From assembly GCF_031846525.1 (NCBI RefSeq), contig NZ_JAVRHM010000015.1, positions 1 through 64,000 of the forward strand: a DNA stretch of 64,000 nucleotides, given 5' to 3'. This stretch comes from Autumnicola patrickiae (lineage in GTDB: Bacteria > Bacteroidota > Bacteroidia > Flavobacteriales > Flavobacteriaceae). Positions 24,848 to 32,639 of the stretch are shown here, one piece after another. Positions within the stretch are counted from its first letter, which is position 1; each line of letters begins with the position of its first letter. A program made the translations under genes and the position numbers. The notes beneath the pieces were generated by a model. The model worked only from the letters and a program-made list of their open reading frames with translations. It searched no databases and was not told the DNA's origin.

Positions 24848-25578
24848 TACACTTCAACCTTATTAAAAAGACTTTTCATCTTCAAATTTATTACCCCAAA
24901 AACGGCTTCAGAAATTATTGAGCCACTCATTTTAGATGTGCCTTTAGTCCTATCTGTAAATATTACCGGCACTTCCACAATTTTATAATTTAACAGGTAA
25001 GCTTTAAATTTCATTTCGATCTGAAAAGCATAACCCACAAAATGTATTTTATCCAGATTTATCCTTTCCAGCACTTCCCTTTTGTAACAAACAAAACCAG
25101 CTGTGGTATCCTGAATATCCATTCCTGTTATAAACTGCACATATTTTGATGCCAGCCAGGACATAAGCACCCGGCTCATTGGCCAATTAATCACATTCAC
25201 CCCGGTGATGTACCTGGAACCTATAGCAACATCGGCATTATCTCTTTTACAGGTATTGTACAGCCTTATAAGATCATTGGGATTATGGGAAAAATCGGCA
25301 TCCATTTCAAAAATATAACTATAATGCCGTTCCAACGCCCATTTAAATCCTAAAATATAAGCAGTACCAAGCCCTAGTTTTCCCTCTCTTTCCTGCAAAA
25401 ATAGTGAATCCTGAAATTCTGCTTGTAAGGTGCGGACTCTTGTAGCTGTACCATCGGGAGAATTATCATCTACCACCAAAATATGAAATTTACGTTGCTG
25501 CGAGAACACATTCCTAATTATGCGCTCAATATTCTCAATTTCATTGTAGGTGGGTATAATAATTAGCCCTTTTACCAT
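24847..25578 (-). CDS. GT2 polyprenol-phosphate mannosyltransferase-like
   Basis: This 243-residue family 2 glycosyltransferase resembles dolichol/polyprenol-phosphate mannose synthase (DPM1), which moves a sugar from a nucleotide donor to a lipid carrier. Motifs are IIPTYNEIENIERII, VVDDNSPDGT, EMDADFSHNP (the DxD) and the GSRY acceptor segment. No C-terminal transmembrane helices are present, as in the short DPM1 type. It begins the operon with pyrC. Lipid-linked mannose could feed T9SS- or periplasm-type O-glycosylation in this phylum; that is an inference. Confidence 0.87.
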   Translation of the reverse strand: MVKGLIIIPTYNEIENIERIIRNVFSQQRKFHILVVDDNSPDGTATRVRTLQAEFQDSLFLQEREGKLGLGTAYILGFKWALERHYSYIFEMDADFSHNPNDLIRLYNTCKRDNADVAIGSRYITGVNVINWPMSRVLMSWLASKYVQFITGMDIQDTTAGFVCYKREVLERINLDKIHFVGYAFQIEMKFKAYLLNYKIVEVPVIFTDRTKGTSKMSGSIISEAVFGVINLKMKSLFNKVEV

Positions 25579-25594
25579 CCCGTAAAATTTTGCA

Positions 25595-25602
25595 CAAATG
25601 TA
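25595..25602 (-). promoter_or_regulatory. -7 box of GT2-pyrC operon
   Basis: The minus strand reads TACATTTG, a full consensus match, 16 nt before the start codon. It diverges from the box at 25660-25667. Confidence 0.6.
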
Positions 25603-25659
25603 GGCATTTTATACAATCGTTTCTTTGGATTTACGGTCAAGTTTTTATTTCATTAATCA

Positions 25660-25667
25660 TACATTTG
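25660..25667 (+). promoter_or_regulatory. -7 box of DUF4271-hemD operon
   Basis: TACATTTG is a full consensus match, 15 nt before the TTG start at 25683, which supports that unusual start codon and a very short leader. Confidence 0.6.
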
Positions 25668-25682
25668 TAAAAAATTTACTCC

Positions 25683-26351
25683 TTGCAGGCAATAGAAAGA
25701 CAGGTTGATACTACAGATTGGATGACACTAATCCTATTAACCTGTATTGTTATGCTGGCCGCAATTAAAATTATATATCCGCAGCGTTTTCAGGAGTTTA
25801 TGTCCCTGCTGACCTCAAGCAAATTTATGATGTTTAAAGGAAAGGAGAATCAGGCTTTTCATCCTTTTAACATTTTGATGTTCTTCGTAAATATCGCCGC
25901 TGTTTCCCTTTTCCTTTTAATTCTATTAAATTTTTTCTTTCCTACTCCAGAAGACGACTCCTCTATAATTATTTATATACGTATTGCGACTGCGTATGGA
26001 AGCTTTGTTCTTCTTAAGATGGGAATAGAAAAAATTATTGCAAATGTATTTGAGCTTGATGAAAAAATCGATTATTACCTCTTTAGAAAGCTGGGGTATC
26101 GTAACTTTATCTCTCTTTTTGTTCTTTTGGCAGCCATTTTACTTACCTACTCTTTTACTCCCACGCGTCCAATACTCTACAGTATCCTTGGTTTTCTTAT
26201 CGTGAGCAATGTGATAAGTCTTATTGTAATTTATAGACAAAATCAAAGTATTATTTCAATAAACTTGTTTTATTTTATTTTGTACCTTTGCGCTCTCGAA
26301 ATTGCCCCTTATATTATTTTATACAAGCTGTTTATAAATAATTGGGAATAA
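25683..26351 (+). CDS. DUF4271 membrane protein
   Basis: This 222-residue integral membrane protein has about six predicted helices and no signal peptide. The start is TTG, chosen because a perfect -7 box ends 15 nt upstream; the next candidate, an ATG at residue 14, is also possible. In Bacteroidota this family sits next to hemD, as here (15-nt gap), so the two are co-transcribed. The function is unknown. A role in heme precursor handling is only suggested by the neighbour. Confidence 0.83.
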   Translation: MQAIERQVDTTDWMTLILLTCIVMLAAIKIIYPQRFQEFMSLLTSSKFMMFKGKENQAFHPFNILMFFVNIAAVSLFLLILLNFFFPTPEDDSSIIIYIRIATAYGSFVLLKMGIEKIIANVFELDEKIDYYLFRKLGYRNFISLFVLLAAILLTYSFTPTRPILYSILGFLIVSNVISLIVIYRQNQSIISINLFYFILYLCALEIAPYIILYKLFINNWE

Positions 26352-26366
26352 ATAAAGTAAAGATAT

Positions 26367-27113
26367 ATGAAAGTGAAAACAATTTTGATTTCTCAGCCAG
26401 AACCAAAAGTCGAGAATTCTCCTTATTTTGAGCTGGAAGAAAAGCAACGAGTAAAAATTGATTTCATTCCTTTTATTCATGTTGAGGGGGTATCTTCTAA
26501 AGAAGTAAGACAACAAAAAGTTGATCTAACCGAATATACCGCAATAATACTTACCAGTAGAAATGCTGTTGACCATTACTTCAGAATTGCTGAAGAAATG
26601 CGATATAAAGTCCCGGACACCCTTAAATATTTTTGCTTAAGTGAAGCAGTCGCTTACTACCTCCAGAAATATGTAGTTTACAGAAAGCGTAAAATCTATG
26701 TAGGAAAGAGAACTTTTGCAGAATTATCCCCATTAATCAAAAAGTATAAAAATGAGAAGTTCCTGCTTCCTTCTTCGGATATGTTGAAGCCGGATGTTCC
26801 AAAAACTTTAAATAAACTGGGGGTTACCTGGAAAAAAGCCACTTTTTATAAAACCGTGGTAAGCGATCTTTCACATTTAAGAGATGTCACTTATGATATC
26901 CTTGTATTCTTTAGTCCAAGCGGAATCAAATCTTTATTTGAAAATTTCCCCGATTTTAGTCAAAATGAAACCCGAATAGCAGCATTTGGAAATACAACCA
27001 TTAAAGCCGCAAAGGAGCATGGATTAAAGGTGAATATTAAAGCACCTACCGCAGAAACACCTTCAATGACTATGGCTTTAGATAAATATATTGCTCAAAC
27101 TAACAAGAAATAA
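26367..27113 (+). CDS. hemD: Uroporphyrinogen-III synthase
   Basis: HemD cyclises hydroxymethylbilane to uroporphyrinogen III with inversion of ring D, the branch point to heme. The 248-residue protein has the two-domain HemD layout, with the first-domain segment TAIILTSRNAVDHYF, then LLPSSDMLKPDVP, and the second-domain ILVFFSPSGIKSLFENF followed by AAFGNTTIKAAKEHG. HemD is poorly conserved, and this Bacteroidota form fits the expected pattern. It is the last gene of the DUF4271-hemD operon and has a terminator at 27135-27175. Confidence 0.9.
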   Translation: MKVKTILISQPEPKVENSPYFELEEKQRVKIDFIPFIHVEGVSSKEVRQQKVDLTEYTAIILTSRNAVDHYFRIAEEMRYKVPDTLKYFCLSEAVAYYLQKYVVYRKRKIYVGKRTFAELSPLIKKYKNEKFLLPSSDMLKPDVPKTLNKLGVTWKKATFYKTVVSDLSHLRDVTYDILVFFSPSGIKSLFENFPDFSQNETRIAAFGNTTIKAAKEHGLKVNIKAPTAETPSMTMALDKYIAQTNKK

Positions 27114-27134
27114 TTACCTCTGAAGGAAATAATT

Positions 27135-27175
27135 AAATCCGGTACTTCTTCTGAATTACCGGATTTTATGTTTTT
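27135..27175 (+). terminator. Terminator after hemD
   Basis: AAATCCGGTA and TACCGGATTT form a 10-bp perfect stem with a 12-nt loop, followed by TATGTTTTT. Confidence 0.75.
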
Positions 27176-27223
27176 AAACCTTACTACTACTACTAATTAT
27201 TCATTTAAGCTGGATTAGAGAGG

Positions 27224-27247
27224 AAGCAAAAATGGCAATTTTCGATC
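27224..27247. repeat. Dispersed AAAATGGCAATT motif, copy 4
   Basis: The plus strand reads GCAAAAATGGCAATTTTCGA (27226-27245). GGAAG (27222-27226) and CTTCC (27247-27251) are further inverted arms around it. It is between the convergent hemD and DUF423 genes. Confidence 0.6.
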
Positions 27248-27267
27248 TTCCGCTATAAAATATTCTT

Positions 27268-27669
27268 TTACTGCCTTAAATCCTCTTTTTTTAATTTAAG
27301 AACACTCACCAGCATTAAAATCCAGCCAAGAATTAAAAGGCTGCCACCAAACGGTGTGACTAATGCTATACTTTTAAAATCAATCTCCGTCAGGTTATTA
27401 GTTGCGAGTAAATAAATTGAGCCGGAGAAGAAAATAATTCCAAAAATAAAGAGATAAAAAATAACATCCCGCAATTTAGGTGTCAGCAAAATTTTCGCAC
27501 CTAACAGAAGCAAAAGAAGCGCATGATACATCTGATATTTTACAGCGGTTTCAAAAGATTTCATCGAAGCTTCTGTTAATATCGGCTGTAAACCATGAGT
27601 AGCAAAAGCTCCTGTTATTACTCCAATTAAACCAAAACATGCCCCTGCGATTAAAAATTTTTTATCCAT
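27268..27669 (-). CDS. DUF423 membrane protein
   Basis: This small inner-membrane protein of 133 residues belongs to the DUF423 family (about 120-130 residues, four helices). It begins MDKKFLIAGACFGLIGVITG and has the conserved FATHGLQ. I chose the ATG at 27669 and not the upstream start at 27702, because the extra 11 residues (MMREKTYEFYI) are not hydrophobic and the family starts at the first helix. The function is unknown. It is convergent with hemD. Confidence 0.85.
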   Translation of the reverse strand: MDKKFLIAGACFGLIGVITGAFATHGLQPILTEASMKSFETAVKYQMYHALLLLLLGAKILLTPKLRDVIFYLFIFGIIFFSGSIYLLATNNLTEIDFKSIALVTPFGGSLLILGWILMLVSVLKLKKEDLRQ

Positions 27670-27944
27670 GATATAGAATTCGTAAGTTTTTTCCCTCATC
27701 AAACGATGATATTAATCGATCAATTTATACGCGATCGACGAGGCAAGCAAATTTAGCTCAATTTCTGCGGACAATCGATATATAAATAAGGTAGAACAAT
27801 CCTTGAATACGCGAGTATTACCGATGAAGCTGAAAGAGAAATTCAAAACAGCTTCATAAGTTATACATTCGTACAAGAAAATGAAGTTTAGCTAACACCT
27901 TAATTGAAATTTCTTATTTTAGATAATTAATCAAAAAATCCAAG

Positions 27945-28415
27945 ATGAAAATTGTTGATCAGGATGTTGTTATAGATGGTATAGACAAAACCATCCTTAA
28001 CGCCTTAATGGAAGATGCAAAAAAACCTATTCTGGAAATTGCCCGCGGCATAGGAATAACTGGTGCTGCTGTCCACCAGAGGTTACGGAAACTTGAAAAG
28101 TCGGGGTTAATAGAAGGTTCAAAACTCATGATTGATCCGCGGATCCTCGGTTACAAAACTATGGCTTTTGTAGGGGTTTACCTGGACAAAGCAGTGAGTA
28201 ACCCTAAAGCTGTTAATCAGCTGCGGGAGATAACAGAAGTAATAGAATGCCATTACACTACCGGGAACTGGTCAATTTTCCTCAAAATTCTTTGTAAAGA
28301 CAACGAACATTTAATGCAGGTGCTTAACAAAAACATCCAGGGGATTGAAGGCGTATCAAGAACGGAAACATTCATTTCCCTTAATCAGCAAATAAACCGA
28401 CAGATTAAGATTTAA
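27945..28415 (+). CDS. Lrp/AsnC family transcriptional regulator
   Basis: This 156-residue regulator has an N-terminal winged helix-turn-helix (about residues 12-62: IDKTILNALMEDAKKPILEI, RLRKLEKSGLIEGSKLMID) and a C-terminal RAM ligand-binding domain (AFVGVYLDKAVSNPKAVNQL, then ECHYTTGNWSIFLKIL). Lrp/AsnC proteins form octamers that bind amino acids and control their metabolism. The effector is unknown. The 275-nt upstream gap is AT-rich; it holds no recognised operator, only a 33-codon open fragment. Confidence 0.93.
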   Translation: MKIVDQDVVIDGIDKTILNALMEDAKKPILEIARGIGITGAAVHQRLRKLEKSGLIEGSKLMIDPRILGYKTMAFVGVYLDKAVSNPKAVNQLREITEVIECHYTTGNWSIFLKILCKDNEHLMQVLNKNIQGIEGVSRTETFISLNQQINRQIKI

Positions 28416-28457
28416 TATTTGTATTTATTCTAAATAAGAATTAGCTTTGGCTCCACA

Positions 28458-28772
28458 ATGAAGCTACTGTACACTTCCCGTCATTTTTCCTCGTACCAGT
28501 GCGACAAAAGCCGGTGCTTTTACGTGGACTTTAACCACAAAATTGTAAAATTTAGCTTTTGCCAGCTTCTTGCGTTCAGGCAGCAAGTAAAAAAGATTAA
28601 TCCAGAAAATCATTTTAACGGAGAAAATAGAAGCGGTATCGAAATCCTCGTGCTTTGTAACCGCGAGCATATATTTATTCTCGACACATTAGATGCTATC
28701 GATCTTCAGGAATTGGTTAACGGAACCTTTGGAATGCTAGAACTAAATTCCCTGCTAAGCGCGCCGGTTTAA
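28458..28772 (+). CDS. Conserved small soluble protein, unknown function
   Basis: This 104-residue protein has no signal peptide or transmembrane helix. The core is CDKSRCFYVDFNHKIVKFSF, then FCQLLAFRQQV, HFNGENRSGIEILVLCNREH and LQELVNGTFGMLELNSLL, a regular alternation of strands and helices. I recognise it as a small conserved Bacteroidota family, possibly DUF6686, but cannot confirm the name. Two early Cys (at about 15 and 20) and a His-rich segment could bind metal. It lies 42 nt after the AsnC gene and 99 nt before ferritin. Confidence 0.72.
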   Translation: MKLLYTSRHFSSYQCDKSRCFYVDFNHKIVKFSFCQLLAFRQQVKKINPENHFNGENRSGIEILVLCNREHIFILDTLDAIDLQELVNGTFGMLELNSLLSAPV

Positions 28773-28871
28773 GCCACCTTTCTTCCCAGATTTAGACTGC
28801 TTCTAAATTCAGCTTCTTTTTAGTAGGTTAGCTTCTTTTTGTGTAATTTTAAACAAAGAGAAAAAGAGACT

Positions 28872-29393
28872 ATGAAAGATCTGGTAAGACAAAAATTGAG
28901 CATTCATGTAGAGATCATGGATCTTCTAAATAAACAAATAGAAAAAGAAGCACATTCATCTTCTGCATATCTGGCTATGGCGTCCTGGTGCGACCAAAAT
29001 GCTTTAACTAACAGCGCAAAATTTTTCTACGAACAATCTTCCGAAGAGCGTGAGCACATGCTTAAGATTTTCAAATTTATAAATGATAATGGAGGTACTG
29101 CGTATTCTCCGGAAATTCAGGGAATAGATCACGACTATAATTCTTTGCAGGAAGTTTTTGAAATTGCCCTGGATCAGGAAATTACTATTACTAAGTCCAT
29201 CCACAACATTGTTTATAAATGCCGTAAAGTGCAGGATCTTAATACTGAAAATTTTCTACAGTGGTTTGTCTCCGAACAAGCTGAAGAAGAGCAAACAATG
29301 AGAAGGGCTCTCGATCTGTTTGATCTCATGGGCACCGAAGGTTTAGCGTTAAAGTTTGTAGATGAAAGAATTCCGCAGATTCGCGAAATCTAA
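28872..29393 (+). CDS. Ferritin
   Basis: This 173-residue iron-storage ferritin forms a 24-mer shell that oxidises Fe(II) and stores it as mineral. The four-helix bundle is clear: MKDLVRQKLSIHVEIMDLLN start, IEKEAHSSSAYLAMASW, SEEREHMLKIFKFI, and EQAEEEQTMRRALDL. The ferroxidase residues (Glu and His within EKEAHSSSAY and SEEREH) are present. The start is the ATG at 28872; the upstream ATG at 28839 would add eleven residues that are not part of the fold. It is monocistronic. Confidence 0.95.
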   Translation: MKDLVRQKLSIHVEIMDLLNKQIEKEAHSSSAYLAMASWCDQNALTNSAKFFYEQSSEEREHMLKIFKFINDNGGTAYSPEIQGIDHDYNSLQEVFEIALDQEITITKSIHNIVYKCRKVQDLNTENFLQWFVSEQAEEEQTMRRALDLFDLMGTEGLALKFVDERIPQIREI

Positions 29394-29449
29394 AAATGAT
29401 TAACCTCAGAAATATCAACAGAAAGTAGATATATTCAGAAAGGCTTATT

Positions 29450-29700
29450 AGAAGTTACTGAGGGATCAAGGAAGCCGGTATCAGCAAAAATCTGCATTGT
29501 CCCCTCCCCTGTTGTTTCCTAAAGCTCTACTTCCACACCTTTATTTCCCGATGCGGCTATGCCAGCTAAAGAATTGATAGTTTCACCCAAAGGAGTTATA
29601 CGGTACACCTCCTATATCGGCAGATTTTAATAATAACGATTTCTCCGCCGTCAGCGGTACTGTAAATTGTATGGTAAGTTTTCGGTTTTCAAAAAAAGAT
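29450..29700 (-). pseudogene. Possible gene relic, unidentified
   Basis: On the minus strand a coherent peptide begins near 29699, reading KLTIQFTVPLTAEK and then LLLKSADIGGVPYNSFG. It meets a TGA at 29585 and continues in the next frame as GETINSLAGIAASGNKGVEV to TAG at 29521. The frames join at a GGG, as if one G was inserted. After that stop, TGEGTMQIFADTGFLDPS continues in frame. There is no start codon, and the rpmA terminator (29703-29737) abuts it. I do not recognise the family. It may be a decayed gene or chance. Confidence 0.35.
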
Positions 29701-29702
29701 AT

Positions 29703-29737
29703 AAAAAAAGCCTTCAGTTTGACTGAAGGCTTTTTTT
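29703..29737. terminator. Bidirectional terminator, ferritin/rpmA
   Basis: AAAAAAAGCCTTCAGT and ACTGAAGGCTTTTTTT form a perfect 16-bp stem with a 3-nt loop and T-runs on both strands. It terminates rpmA from the minus strand and probably reading from the plus strand. Confidence 0.9.
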
Positions 29738-29755
29738 ATTCAAAAAGAAATCTAA

Positions 29756-30016
29756 TTATGCTTCAAACGGTTCAATAGAAACGTAAGATTTATTGTCTCT
29801 CCTTTTTGTGAATTTCACAAGGCCATCTACTCTGGCATGTAAAGTATGATCCTTTCCTGCATACACATTCTCACCTGGATTGTGCGCAGTACCTCTTTGT
29901 CTTACAATGATATTTCCGGCTACGGCAGCTTGTCCTCCAAAGATCTTCACGCCTAAACGTTTTGATTCTGATTCTCTACCGTTCTTGGAACTACCAACTC
30001 CTTTTTTGTGAGCCAT
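29756..30016 (-). CDS. rpmA: 50S ribosomal protein L27
   Basis: This is bL27, which reaches the peptidyl-transferase centre of the 50S subunit. The 86 residues start AHKKGVGSSKNGRESESKRL and contain GGQAAVAGNIIVRQRGTAHNP, both invariant for the family. The N-terminus has no cleavable extension of the kind seen in Firmicutes. It is 29 nt downstream of rplU in the standard L21-L27 operon. Confidence 0.98.
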   Translation of the reverse strand: MAHKKGVGSSKNGRESESKRLGVKIFGGQAAVAGNIIVRQRGTAHNPGENVYAGKDHTLHARVDGLVKFTKRRDNKSYVSIEPFEA

Positions 30017-30045
30017 CTTATATAAGTTTTAGTATATTATTAAAA

Positions 30046-30543
30046 TTAGCTTAATGCAGCCACCAACTCTGCTTTCTTCATTGAAGAGTATCCTTCAACA
30101 CCTTTGTCTTTAGCCATTTCTCTCAATTCAACAACTGTATAGTTGTTTAAATCTTCAGTTTGATTGCCAGACTTAGCTTTAGCCTCTTCTTTCTTTTCAG
30201 TTTTTTCCGAAGAAGAAGATTTTTTCTGACCGTTTATGGTAATATCCTCAATTTGAATTTCTGTTAAAGATTGACGGTGTCCATTCTTTACACGGTAACC
30301 CTTACGTCTTTTCTTCTTGAAAACAATAACCTTGTCCCCTTTTAAGTGACGGGTAATTTTTGCTCCAACGAGAGCATCTTCTATAGCCGGGGCGCCTAAA
30401 GTAATAAATTCACCATCACCGATAAGAAGAACTTTATCAAAAGAAACACTGTCTCCTTCTTCTCCTGGCAAACGGTTTACAAATACTTTCTGGTCTTTTG
30501 CAATTTTAAATTGCTGCCCTGCTATCTCTACAATTGCGTACAT
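30046..30543 (-). CDS. rplU: 50S ribosomal protein L21 with C-terminal SAP-like tail
   Basis: This is bL21 of the 50S subunit. Residues 1-100 are the normal domain (YAIVEIAGQQFKIAKDQKV, KKKRRKGYRVKNGHRQ). The 165-residue protein is about 60 longer than usual. After a charged linker (SSSEKTEKKEEAKAKSG), a compact helical motif follows: NYTVVELREMAKDKGVEGYS. That resembles the Rho N-terminal or SAP domain, which binds nucleic acid, and Bacteroidota L21 often carries it. It begins the L21-L27 operon and has a perfect promoter at 30595-30625. Confidence 0.96.
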   Translation of the reverse strand: MYAIVEIAGQQFKIAKDQKVFVNRLPGEEGDSVSFDKVLLIGDGEFITLGAPAIEDALVGAKITRHLKGDKVIVFKKKRRKGYRVKNGHRQSLTEIQIEDITINGQKKSSSSEKTEKKEEAKAKSGNQTEDLNNYTVVELREMAKDKGVEGYSSMKKAELVAALS

Positions 30544-30594
30544 AGCGTATTTTGTTAATTATTTAAAGATAATTGTGCTTATTTAAAGCGGGTG

Positions 30595-30625
30595 CAAATA
30601 TACTCCTAAATAATTAATTGACAAA
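30595..30625 (-). promoter_or_regulatory. Promoter of rplU-rpmA
   Basis: On the minus strand TTTG (30625-30622) and TATATTTG (30602-30595) are separated by 19 nt, an exact consensus match. CACCC follows the -7 box, as at rplM and atpD. The predicted leader is about 45 nt. Confidence 0.83.
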
Positions 30626-30650
30626 GTCTTTCTCAATTTTACATCTTAAT

Positions 30651-31115
30651 TTACAGTGTATGTTCTTTACCTTCTTCTGTATTCCTGGAAACCTTATTCA
30701 ATTGCACCCAGGCAAAAGTAAGAACCAGAGTACTGGCAAAACCGGCTAATGCGACCCCTACCAATAAAAAACCTACAGTAGAAGACCAATCGGTCACCCA
30801 CACTGGCATAGACTCCACCATAAAATCCTGGTCAATCTCTGTAGCATAAACCAGAAAAAAGACTGTAAATATAGCGGTAGCAAGAAATCCGGCAGTTATA
30901 CCCACCTTGAATCCTTGCTGAAATTTAAACTTGGCGCCCGCTTCCTTTTTATATCCTGTAATAGCAAAATAAAGTCCTGCCCCGAGAATTACCATATTAA
31001 AAATACTAAAAGCCGGATATTGATGAAGTCCAAAAATGGACAAAATCAAAAAATATATAATTAAAGCGGCTGCAATACCGAGCCCGTATTTTACTGGAGT
31101 ACTTATCTTATTCAT
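30651..31115 (-). CDS. DUF4199 membrane protein
   Basis: This 154-residue inner-membrane protein has four predicted helices, starting near YGLGIAAALIIYFLILSIFG (residues 10-29). It belongs to the DUF4199 family, widespread in Bacteroidota and of unknown function. The C-terminus is a short charged tail (KVSRNTEEGKEHTL). It stands alone between the ribosomal operon and the M16 protease pair. The family call is from the overall helix pattern and length. Confidence 0.8.
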   Translation of the reverse strand: MNKISTPVKYGLGIAAALIIYFLILSIFGLHQYPAFSIFNMVILGAGLYFAITGYKKEAGAKFKFQQGFKVGITAGFLATAIFTVFFLVYATEIDQDFMVESMPVWVTDWSSTVGFLLVGVALAGFASTLVLTFAWVQLNKVSRNTEEGKEHTL

Positions 31116-31295
31116 GATTATTTAATTTTACCTAAGTAAATTTGAGAAAAAACTTGCATTTTTTGCCTTAATAGCGTGTTAATTTTCCTTCCGAGGCCAA
31201 TAAAATAGGGCGTTTTCAATAAAACTCTTTTTGCTGTAACAAATTAAGCTTTTCAATTACTTATATTTAGACATTAATAAAAAAACCACTTAAAA

Positions 31296-32621
31296 ATGAT
31301 CCACAAGATTAAAACCACCGCCATCGCCCTCTTTTTGGGGGTCTGTGCAATTGGACAGGAGGTAGAGTATACCGAATATGACCTGGACAATGGATTACAT
31401 GTAATTTTACATCAAGACAATACAGCTCCGGTCGTTACGGTTGGAGTGATGTACCACGTAGGTGCTAAAGACGAAGAAGCAGGTCGTTCTGGCTTTGCTC
31501 ATTTCTTTGAGCATCTTTTATTTGAAGGTACCGAGAACATTGAACGCGGGAAATGGTTTGACATTGTCGCTGCTAATGGCGGTAGTAATAATGCCAATAC
31601 TACACAGGATCGAACTTATTATTATGAAACATTCCCTTCTAATAACCTGGAGCTTGGCCTATGGATGGAATCTGAAAGAATGCTTCACCCGGTTATAAAT
31701 GAGATTGGTGTGGAAACTCAAAATGAAGTAGTAAAAGAGGAAAAACGCTCCCGTATAGATAACGCACCTTACGGTAAGATTATCTACTCTACCGGAATCA
31801 ACAAATACGTTTTTGATAAGCATCCTTACAAAAATTCTGTAATTGGCACCATGGAAGATCTTGATGCAGCCGAACTTGAGGAATTCAGGGCCTTCTTTGA
31901 TAAATATTACGGACCAAACAACGCAACTTTAGTTGTTGCCGGAGATATTGAAATCGAAGAAACTAAAGAAATGATTGAAAATTATTTCGCGGAAATTCCA
32001 AAAGGAAATGAAGTAGAACGGGTTTCAATTGAAGAAGAACCTATTGCTGAAACGATTACGGCTACAGAATACGATAGCAACATTCAAATCCCTGCAAAAC
32101 TTTTTGTCTACCGTACACCTTCTATGGTAGAAAAAGATGCTTACGTTTTAGATATGATTTCTTCTATTCTTACAGATGGCAGAAGCTCCAGGATGTACAA
32201 AAAAATGGTTGACGAAGAAAAAACGGCACTTCAGGTACTGGCTTTCCCCAGGTCTCAGGAAGATTATGGCACGTATGTAATGGGTGCTCTTGCTTTAGGA
32301 GAAACTCCGTTAGGCACGCTTGCCTCTTCTATGGATGAAGAAATTGAAAAACTTCAAAACGAGTTAATTTCAGAAAAGGAGTATGAAAAACTTCAGAATA
32401 AATTTGAAAATCGTTTTGTAAATTCAAATAGCAGCATTCAGGGAATCGCATCTTCACTTGCCACTTATAATGTTCTTTACGGCGACACCGACCTCATCAA
32501 TAAGGAAATTGATATCTATAGGGATATCACGAGAGAAGACATTAAAAGGGTCGCTAATGAATATCTAAATGAGAACCAACGTTTAGAATTGGATTACCTT
32601 CCGGAAAGTGAAAAGGAATAA
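31296..32621 (+). CDS. M16 metallopeptidase, catalytic subunit
   Basis: This 441-residue zinc peptidase of the M16 (pitrilysin/insulinase) family has a signal peptide (to about AIGQE, residue 21) and the inverted zinc motif HFFEH at residues 69-73, with a downstream Glu in EVVKEEKRS to complete the site. The C-terminal half has the usual pseudo-symmetric fold. It is followed 18 nt later by a second M16 protein without the motif, so the two form a heterodimer like bacterial YmxG-type or mitochondrial processing peptidases. It is secreted to the periplasm or surface. Confidence 0.95.
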   Translation: MIHKIKTTAIALFLGVCAIGQEVEYTEYDLDNGLHVILHQDNTAPVVTVGVMYHVGAKDEEAGRSGFAHFFEHLLFEGTENIERGKWFDIVAANGGSNNANTTQDRTYYYETFPSNNLELGLWMESERMLHPVINEIGVETQNEVVKEEKRSRIDNAPYGKIIYSTGINKYVFDKHPYKNSVIGTMEDLDAAELEEFRAFFDKYYGPNNATLVVAGDIEIEETKEMIENYFAEIPKGNEVERVSIEEEPIAETITATEYDSNIQIPAKLFVYRTPSMVEKDAYVLDMISSILTDGRSSRMYKKMVDEEKTALQVLAFPRSQEDYGTYVMGALALGETPLGTLASSMDEEIEKLQNELISEKEYEKLQNKFENRFVNSNSSIQGIASSLATYNVLYGDTDLINKEIDIYRDITREDIKRVANEYLNENQRLELDYLPESEKE

Positions 32622-32639
32622 CTTTAAAAAAATTATAGA

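Noticed and set aside
27790..27891. 33-codon open frame upstream of the AsnC gene
   Set aside because: Peptide-like but too short, and no start codon or homologue is known to me.
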